Assembly: GCA_023055505.1 (NCBI GenBank) | Contig: JALIRH010000042.1 | Span: forward strand, 4,472,335-4,536,334 | From: Callipepla californica brunnescens | Taxonomy: Eukaryota; Chordata; Aves; Galliformes; Odontophoridae | DNA length: 64,000 nt | Direction of reading: 5' to 3' | Part shown: positions 56,201-64,000 of the stretch, in pieces | Layout of the letters: every line of letters begins with the position of its first letter | Position numbering within the stretch: the stretch's first letter is position 1 | Translations under genes and position numbers: made by a program | Notes under the pieces: generated by a model | What the model was told of the DNA's origin: nothing | The model's database searches: none | The model's input: the letters and a program-made list of their open reading frames with translations, nothing else

Positions 56201-59079
56201 TTCCCGCTGCGGTGCTGGGGCGAGGGCAGTGCGGGCAGCTGAGCTCTGCAGGCTGAGTGCGTGCCAGCAGCAGCAGCCGGCCCTGGCACAGCACCCCGCA
56301 CGGCTCCGGGTTGGCACAGCACCATGCTGTCTCCAGCATTGGCCCCACTGTGCCTTCGCTGCAGCTCTGCCAGGCTGGGAATGCCGATCCGCACTGTGAG
56401 CTGCTGCAGCCCGAGCCTGGTGACCACACCGGTATCCATCCCGGGGGTGATGCAGGGACACAGGCCCCTCCTGGGGCCCTCCTCTGCTGGTCGCTGCTCA
56501 TCCTGGCAGTGCTGCAATGGGAAATCTGCGTTCACCCGCTCCAGGACAGGGGGACAGTGCCGGGCACTGCAGGGTGAGGTGCCAGAACTTTCTGCCTCTG
56601 AGCAGCATTTCCCATCTCAGGCTCCACAAGACGTAGAAACGAAACAAAACATGACTCGGCTCTGTTGCCCCTGGCTTTCCTCCAGGGAAAATTTTCAAAC
56701 CTATGCTTTTTTGCTCCGAAATCCTCCACCAGAAGGGACTTTTCTGTGCCCTGCCCACCTGGGACACGTACGTGGCAGCTGTGGGAGGAGTGGGGGCAGC
56801 TGAGACACAGCCCAGCAAAGGGCATCAGGAAAGCAGGGGAATTTCTGCCATCCTCCCTGCAGCACTGCGTTGTGCCACCACCTCCTGTGGGCTGCCCAGG
56901 GCGATTTCGGCTGCGCTGGGAGCACGCTGCCTGACCTCAGCACGGGCATCACTTGCAGAGCAGAGTGGGGCAGGGTGGGGAGCCTGGCAAGCAGGTTTGG
57001 GGCTGAGGTTAGAGCCTGCGTCCTGGTAAACACGTTGCGAAAGGCCGGGGCTGGAGGGGCCGGGTCACAGCTGAGTCACAGAGCGCTGGCTGTCCCTGCC
57101 TGGCCGGCTGCCTCCTGCTCCGTGCAGTGCTGCTGATGGGGTCCCTCAGCTCGGAGGGTGGGCACAGCAAGGACACCCTCTGCGGAGCTGCCCCGGGTGC
57201 AACGCTCGGAGCCGTGGGGCTGAGAGCAGGGTCAGCTCGTGGTGCTTGGCTCAGCCCCATAAGCCCCAAGGCCACGTTCCCATCCACCATGCTGGTCTGC
57301 CTGCGGGGGGATGCCCACACGCTGCACGGTGTGTGGCCGTGCCATGCACACTTTGCTGTGCATCGCCCCGGCTGCTTTCACCCATCACTTTCCCCTAGGA
57401 CAGAGAGCAGCTGTGATAACCACGAGCCGTACCTGGGAGGGAACAGGCACCTGCCAGCTTAGGAACCTGCTGCAGGCTGCATGCTCCGTGCTGGAGGATC
57501 CCCGGGAGGAGGATTCCTGCGGCAGCCACAAGATCTCAATCAGCTCCCAGCACCAAGCTGCGGTTTCCTTCACCTCCGCTCTCTTCAGGATCCGGCAATA
57601 CAGGAACTGCAGCAACATCTGGAGAGATGGAAACAGAGAAGGTGCACTGCACTGAGCATCCTGCCCAGCTTTCTCTGCCGGTGCTCCCTGCCATGCCCCC
57701 AGGACCCAGCACCAGCCATGGGGCAGAACTCTGCCACTTGGTTGCACCTCCAGCTCAAGCCAACTCAGTCCGCCCTCAGGGAGCAGTGCCAGCCTCGCCA
57801 CCTGGGCACTCACCATGAGTCACCTGCACAATAACAACCAGCCACAGGCTGCCACTGGCATGGAGCAGTGCCCAGGCCGGAGCAGCCACCACCCGGCAGA
57901 GCCTCTTGGGCTGCAGGGCCAGCAGGAGCCCACTGCCAGCACAAGCCTTGGCCAGCTCTGCCTCCTGGGGTCCACCTCTGCAGGGACCAGCCGAGGACCT
58001 CCTAGCACCCCCGAGCAGCAGTGACTGCAACCCCACCAAGGGCCTGCAGCACAGCACGCACCTGTATGTAAAGCTCACCCTTAGCATCCTCCAAAGGCAA
58101 CTGCACATCCTCATGCCATGCCTCAGCTTTGGACTGCCCTTTCTCTTCATCTGGATCGTTGGTTGAGGCTTCAAAACAACACTGTGCAGTGAGTGCAGTC
58201 CCCGGCGCCCATACCAGCTGCAGCCCTGATGGCATTGCTCTGTCCATGCACCCAGAGCCAGGGACACTTTATACAACACGAATTCTGCTTTGCAGGAGCA
58301 TCCTTGCCTTGTTGGGGGAGTGGTGCAAAGTGAAGGAGTGAGCAGCAGATGGGCAGTGTGGTCTGCACAGTGTGAGATGCTCTCTGATGGAGCAGAGCAG
58401 CTCTCAGGCAGCAAGGACTCAACGCATTGGGGGCAGAGCACAGATTTGGGCACCGCGCGCTCCCTTGGCTCCTCACCCATGTCACTGCCAACTGTACCAG
58501 ACGTGTCGGGATTTTGTGGATCTCAGGACTGGGTCTGGAGGCTCCAGCGCGAGGCTGGGGGCAGGCAGGCACTGCTGCGGGAGAGCAAGAAAGGGTTAGC
58601 TGAGCTGGTGATGCCTGCCTGCAGGTATGCGAGCTATGTGCCAGCACAAGCACACCAGCTCAGCAGGGGAGAGACGCGCCTTGGCGCTGCCCGGGTTGCC
58701 TGGAGATTGCTCTGCAGGAGGATGGAGGGAGAAGGGAGCAGCACGCTGTGCTGGCGTGGAGCGGGGTGCACCCGGACCGCCCTGCCGGCCTGGGGGTGCT
58801 GCCTGCTGTCCTGGTGCGTGCTGAGCTCCAGGGGCATTTCCCTGGCAAATGAGCCCGTGCCCTGCTCCACAGCCCTGCAGTTGGATTTGCTTTGCAAAAC
58901 AAGAAGGTGACTTCCAGCACAAAGAGAGGGCAGCAAACATGCCCAGAAACGTTCCACTGGGACGCCACTGCTCGGCCCAATTTATCTGCGGGGCCATCAC
59001 CACGGCAGCTGCTGCCATGGGAGCTGTGCTCTGCACACCCTGTCCCGCTGCCAGCCCATGCTCCATGGGCACAAGGCAG

Positions 59080-59135
59080 TTGATGTGTGACACCATTGGG
59101 GTGTGACACCGTTGGGGTGTGACACCGTTGGGGTG
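59080..59135. repeat. 16-bp tandem repeat, about 3.5 copies
   Basis: TTGGGGTGTGACACCG occurs twice perfectly, preceded by one copy with three changes and followed by a half copy. Confidence 0.9.
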
Positions 59136-61104
59136 GAGCTGTTAGTGACCATTGCTCCTGGTGTTTAGTGCCCCTGGCACATGAGATATATGGCTCCAGC
59201 GCAGTGTACGGGAATGATGAGCTGTCATCTGTGGGGTGAGAGAGAAGGAGTGAAGTTGTACTCTCAGCTGGGGGAGGCTGTGGGGCTGCAGGAGGCACCA
59301 GGAGGGACCGAACCATACAGCTGAGAAGCGAGGCTAGGGGTGATGAGGGTGGGACTGCTGGGTGAGGTCTCCTCACGGCTCCAGAAGGAAATTTATCTGC
59401 TTGTCCCCAAATTGCCACTTGCTTGCCCCCTATTTTCCACTAGGCAGGTGGGGAGGATGCTGAGTTTGCTGTGGTGGTGAGCTCAGGCTCTCCCCTCCCC
59501 GTCCTCCTGCTCCCTCCATCCTTCACCTCGCAGGGATGGAGCTGACCCTGCTAAGGGCTCCCCGTGTGCCGTCCCTTTATGGTGCACAGCAGCATAAAGA
59601 ACTCATTGTTCCCACATGGAAATGATCATCCGCCCGGCCTGGAAACACAGAGCAGCTCTGTCAGCACCGCTCTAGGGTTTCAAAGGCTGAGATCAAAGGG
59701 CCCCCCAGGATCTGACTGCCACCCTTCAGAGACACCTGTCATAAAGGCACCTCCTGACTGTTCCCATTTTGCCCGTGGGGGTCACCGGGGCCGTGGGGCT
59801 CAGCGCTAGGATGGTTGAGGACAAAGCACTGCTGCTGGGGAAGGGCATCCTGCAGGGACGTCCCTGTGTCCCCACACCAGGGCTCCGTCCCACCCCGATC
59901 CGGCGTCACCTCCCCAGTCCCAGCCCCGTGCCCTCTGCAGAACGCTGAAATCCCTCCTGGCAACTGCTTCCCCCCCCCAACTTATCTCCTGGACTTCAGA
60001 CCCAGCCGTCATTATCTGCAGACACACCTCGTGCGGGCGCTGTCAGCCGGCGGACGCCGCACTCCTCCGTCCGTGCGAAGTTGGCAGAGGCAGCCCAGCA
60101 AATGCCAGCGCTCTTATGCAACCCCACCGCCACTGCACTGCCGCTCCTGGCACGGCTGGGAGCACTGGGAGCACTGGGGTGGGCTGGGGAGGGGAGGGAG
60201 GAATCCAGGGCTCCTTCTCCAGAGGGTTTCCATAGCACAGAAAGCACAGCCTGCTGTGCGTGCGGGGTGATGCTGCAGCCCAGCTCCACCTCTGTCTTCA
60301 CCAAGGGCAGCTGAAGGGACCTGAGGGCTCACAGAGCTGGGAACCCTCACTCACAGCCCCTCCAACTGCAGGCGTGACACCAGCACAGGATGTCCCAGCC
60401 CCAGGGGGTCCGTGCAAGCCACGCTCAGAGCTGAGCTCACTCATCCTGGGGTTGCCGGGGCTCTGGGACCCCCCCAGATCTCCTCTCATCACCCACTGTG
60501 GGGCCGCATCAGCCTCTGTTTGCCCTCATTTCTGCCCCTCCCAGCACAGCCGTGTTTGCCTTCTCATGGCACCCAGCGCTGAGCAAACAGAGCGTGGGAC
60601 AGACGAGCAGCTGGCAGGGAGCTCCCCATGCTCCCCCCAGCACGGGCTTTGCAATAAAAATGCAGATCCAGTTTGAGCTGGGAGGCTGCGGGGTGGGGAG
60701 GCTCAGCAGCTTCAGCCGCGATGCCATCGTCCCCATGTCACCGTGATGATGGTGATGCAGAATCTCCACGTGGGAGCTGCTCCGTGCTGCAGCAGTGCAG
60801 GCGCTGGGGGTTGGGTGCACCCTGGGGATGTAACTCACTTCAAACTGATTTCCCCAGGTCCATAAGGATCCACGTAAAGATAATGGCAGATCAAAGATGC
60901 TGATGACAAAGCCAACGCGCTCCGGTCTCAGTGTGGGCGCATTCGAGGCCATAAAGTTGGACTGGTTGGTGCTGGCAGGCTGTCTTTGCTCAGCAGGAAC
61001 GGGATGGCTGATGTGCTCATCTGTGTCAGTTGTGAACTGGTTTCAGCCAAACTGGAGGGTGAGCAGAGCTCTACCGGCTGAAGACCCAACAGATCCAACC
61101 TCCT

Positions 61105-61355
61105 CGTGGACATCATAGAGCCATACAAGCACAGAACCATCCAATGGTTGGATCAGAAGGGCCCCCACAGCCCCCCAGTCCCAACCCCTGTGTGGGCTGG
61201 GGGTTCCCCACCAGCTCAGGCTGCCATGCCCCGTCCATGGCCTCGGACATCCCCACAGCTTCAGTGTGCAGCAGTGCCATCACCTCACCGCCCTCTGGGT
61301 AAAGAATTTCCCCCTGATCCCAACCTGAATCTCCCAACCTCCCCTCCTTTAGTGT
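61105..61355 (-). mobile_element. CR1 LINE fragment
   Basis: ACATCATAGAGCCATACAAG, AACCATCCAATGGTTGGATC and the following AGAAGGGCCCCCACAGCCCC match a CR1 3' end in reverse. It is followed by CTCTGGGTAAAGAATTTCC and CCTGATCCCAACCTGAATCT, typical of the CR1 body. Confidence 0.85.
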
Positions 61356-62035
61356 AAGAAAGTGGCAAGGTGCTATCCAGCAGAACGAGCTTACGTTCTG
61401 ACCTGGGCAGACCCCATACCATGACACAACATAAAATACACAACAGTAACACTGAAGCTTATAAAATAACCTTAAAGCCATGGAATTGGTGTCCTTAAAG
61501 CTACAGATATTTAACACCAGATCCCATTGCAATAATTTGGGTTTTAAAGGTTGGGTCAAGGGCACGCTGGGCCCCGAGGTGCACCACTCGCTATCAAACA
61601 TGCTGTTAGCATTCACCTCCATAAATAAACAAACACCAGGAGCCTGGCACTCCTGCCTGCACTACAAAGGGGCCACTGTCTGCAGCCACGCTCCTCCTGC
61701 AGTGCTGCCAGCATCGGCCATGGGCTGCTCCTCGGGGCAGGAGATCCAGCAGAGCAGTGCCCCCATTCCCAGGTGCCAAAACACAGCAGGTCTTGGGGTC
61801 AGTGGGGAAATTTCACTGCTGCCTCTGAGCACTCTCCTTGGGAAGTTTAATAACACAGTGGGGAGGTGGCCAACCCAAGGTCACGCTATGAGTCAGTGGC
61901 ACTGGGCTGGTGACAAAGCTGCCAACGCTGCGGTGGCTTCAGCTGGAGGGATTGGCAGGGGAAGGAGATGGGGGTTTTGTCACTGCTGCCAGACCCGCTG
62001 CCTCCATCCATGCTGCTGTGCTCCTAAAGGCGGGG

Positions 62036-62082
62036 CAGCAGGGATGGGGCGGGATGGGATGGGGTGGGATGGGATGGTACTC
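62036..62082. repeat. GGGATG / GGGGTG tandem stretch
   Basis: Imperfect five- to six-base G-rich repeats (GGGATGGGGC, GGGATGGGAT) immediately before a CR1 tail. Confidence 0.7.
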
Positions 62083-62212
62083 AAGATACTCAAGGCCATG
62101 GATGGGGCCCTGGGCATCCTGAGCGGGGAGCACACAGCCCAGGGCAGGGGTGGGGATGGGGGGGCTGTAAGGTCCCTTCCAACCCCACCATCCCACAGTT
62201 CTTTGATTACTG
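62083..62212 (+). mobile_element. CR1 LINE 3' end fragment
   Basis: GGCATCCTGAGCGGGGAGC, then GCTGTAAGGTCCCTTCCAAC and CACCATCCCACAGTTCTTTG. A CR1 tail in plus orientation. Confidence 0.75.
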
Positions 62213-63107
62213 AGGGCATCACCCGAATTCCTCTGAATGCTGACAGACACCAAACCCTCACCTCATCCCACCTCCGCCTGTTGTCTCAGCACAAGGACTC
62301 GGGGCTTTCAGAGCCTCAGCCTGCCCCCCAGCACCCACAGCCCCACGCAGCAGCGGGCACGCTCCCAGTTCCCCATCCCGCCCCACTGGGGCCCCTCTCC
62401 CGGGGTGACCTGGATGCAGGCGGTGCTGGCAGAGCCCACACCTGCATTTATGCAGTTCATGACCCCATGACTGTTTGCAAAATGAATGTCTGGGCGGTGC
62501 CGCACCCCGGGCTGACGTGACGTCCTCGCTCAGCTCCGCGCTCCGGGACTCTGCCCACGGGTACACACACACACACGTGGGCACACTGCTCCGACCACGC
62601 AGGGTGGGCGGCTGCAGGGGTCCCTCTGCTCTGCAGGACGTGCAGCGGAGCAGCCAGGCTGTGCCTGCAGGACACGGGGTGCTGGCAGTCCCCAGCCCCG
62701 GTTATGTGTGGGTGCCCTGGGAGAGGTTTGCTTGGGGACAGCTCTTCCCGAGGTGCTGCTGGGGATGGTGCCAGGTTCAGCCCTGGGCTCACACAGGTTG
62801 AGCAGGGAGAGATCTTTCAGTGGTGGACAAAGGTCACAGAAGAAGAATTGTTCCATACAGCCGTATTTCAGCAGGAAAATAGAAAGTGTCCAACTGTTAG
62901 GGTAGGATTGTGCAAATTCCTCAGGCTGGAGCAAGGACCGAACACAGCTCCCTGCAAGAAGGGGACCTCGGGGTCCCTGCAGGAGCAGGAGGGGACCCTG
63001 CTGACCCCAGCAGCTGGGCTGGGGACGTAGCCAAGGGCAGCAGCATCAGAGCAAGCCCATGGCTCGTGTCAGAGCAGCAGCAGCAGACCCCAGAGCATCC
63101 TCACACT

Positions 63108-63302
63108 CCACCATCAGATCCTTAAGGCTGGAAAAGACCTCTGAGATCCCCCCCTTCCCACTCTCCCCACCGTGCCCACCCACATGTCCCTCAGTGCCAC
63201 ATCTCCGTGGTTCTGAACACAGGGAACCCCCTCTCCCTGGGTGTCCCGTGCCAACACATCACTGTTCTTTCAGAGAAGAAATGTTTCCAAATACCTGACT
63301 CA
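63108..63302 (-). mobile_element. CR1 LINE fragment
   Basis: CCTTAAGGCTGGAAAAGACC, CTCAGTGCCACATCTCCGTG and CAGAGAAGAAATGTTTCC. The same part of CR1 as in the PTPRV intron at 14.2-14.5 kb, reverse orientation. Confidence 0.8.
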
Positions 63303-64000
63303 AATATGGAGGATGCAATGGTAGCTGGGATGTCCCCTCTTACATCCCTTCTATTTTTCCCTTCCAGCTTGCAGGAGCGCACTGGGGGTTCCCAGGCTGG
63401 GATGATGATGGTGAGGGATCCACCCGGGGCCGTCCCGCATTGCGGGGCTGTTCTGCTGCCGCAGGGCCCCTGATGAGGGCTCTCTGCTGTTGCCCTCCAG
63501 ATCGGGTCCCCAGATCTGACCTCGCCGTGACCCGCCCTGACCCCAACCTGCTTTATCCGCCCGCGATGATAATTACGCCCCGCAAACGCTCAGCTTCCCG
63601 GCCACGCCTCGTGGGTGGGGGCAGGGTCCCGCTCCCCCCATCCGCGCCCCATGGCTGTAGTGCTGCTGAGCCCCCTCTCCCCTGGGCTGCCCCTGGGGGG
63701 GTCACATCCTACCTGAGCACCCCCTGCCCCTCCCTGTGCCCCGACCCCCCCCGGCCCCACCCCCACCCCACTCAGCAGCGCTCGCCCTGGGCCACGCAGA
63801 CCTTGAATAACCTGTTCCCTCTCCTCCTGCCTCGTGATAAAGCACCTGGCATGCAGGGGGGGGGGAACCACGGCACAACCACGGCTCAGCGTCAGCACGG
63901 GGACAACGCGGGGCAGTCCTGGGGAGCACAGAGCAGCCCCCTCCCCACCCCCTTCCCCACCGAGCTGTGTGTGCCGGGTGTTCCAGGGGTTACAGTGGGT

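Larger units (their letters stand above)
51961..64000. other. 12 kb right flank, no supported gene
   Basis: Six-frame reading shows only short open frames. By human order ELF3 should lie next, but no ETS DNA-binding domain is present here, so it is probably beyond 64 kb or rearranged. The stretch contains a CpG-rich zone near 55.1-56.2 kb, a 16-bp minisatellite, and CR1 fragments at 61.1, 62.1 and 63.1 kb. A weak splice-like exon series on the minus strand at 57.6-58.2 kb is discussed under findings. Confidence 0.5.

Overview
The window looks like a GC-rich, gene-dense avian chromosome segment, most likely a galliform (chicken-like) microchromosome. The evidence is short introns, strong CpG islands, and repeats that are almost all degraded CR1 retrotransposon ends. 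The gene order LGR6 - PTPRV - PTPN7 - ARL8A - GPR37L1 matches the human 1q32.1 block. The species call is an inference from sequence style and synteny.

Layout. (1) 323-516, minus: first coding exon of LGR6; the rest of the gene lies left of the window. (2) 2461-22331, minus: a complete 39-exon receptor protein tyrosine phosphatase, assigned to PTPRV (OST-PTP/Esp) by synteny and by its tandem D1/D2 phosphatase domains. All exon phases join and the coding total is 6813 nt (2270 aa). It has a signal peptide, 16 fibronectin-III-type exons, one membrane segment, a catalytically complete D1 and a degenerate D2. Its human counterpart is a pseudogene, so an open copy is notable. (3) About 22.3-32.7 kb: promoter CpG islands, CR1 fragments and small repeats, with no recognisable coding gene. 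(4) 32717-36017, plus: PTPN7 (HePTP), nine coding exons, 339 aa. (5) 37875-45429, plus: ARL8A, seven exons, 186 aa, with a 1.5 kb 3' UTR and a polyadenylation signal at 46916. (6) 48838-51756, minus: GPR37L1, two coding exons, 493 aa, convergent with ARL8A. (7) 51.8-64 kb: no gene I can support. ELF3 would be expected next by human order, but no ETS domain was found here.

How the genes relate. PTPRV (receptor type, adhesion-like ectodomain) and PTPN7 (cytosolic, MAPK-docking) are divergent tyrosine phosphatase genes separated by about 10 kb. ARL8A (lysosome and axonal vesicle transport) lies tandem to PTPN7. GPR37L1 (glial orphan-type GPCR) and LGR6 (R-spondin receptor) flank them. They form a conserved syntenic block and are not an operon.

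The most unusual points are the open 16-repeat PTPRV; a near-identical tract shared by two of its FN3 exons, suggesting gene conversion; a GC-AG intron that splits the D1 catalytic signature; the pseudo-phosphatase D2; and several perfect hairpins or minisatellites in introns and intergenic DNA.
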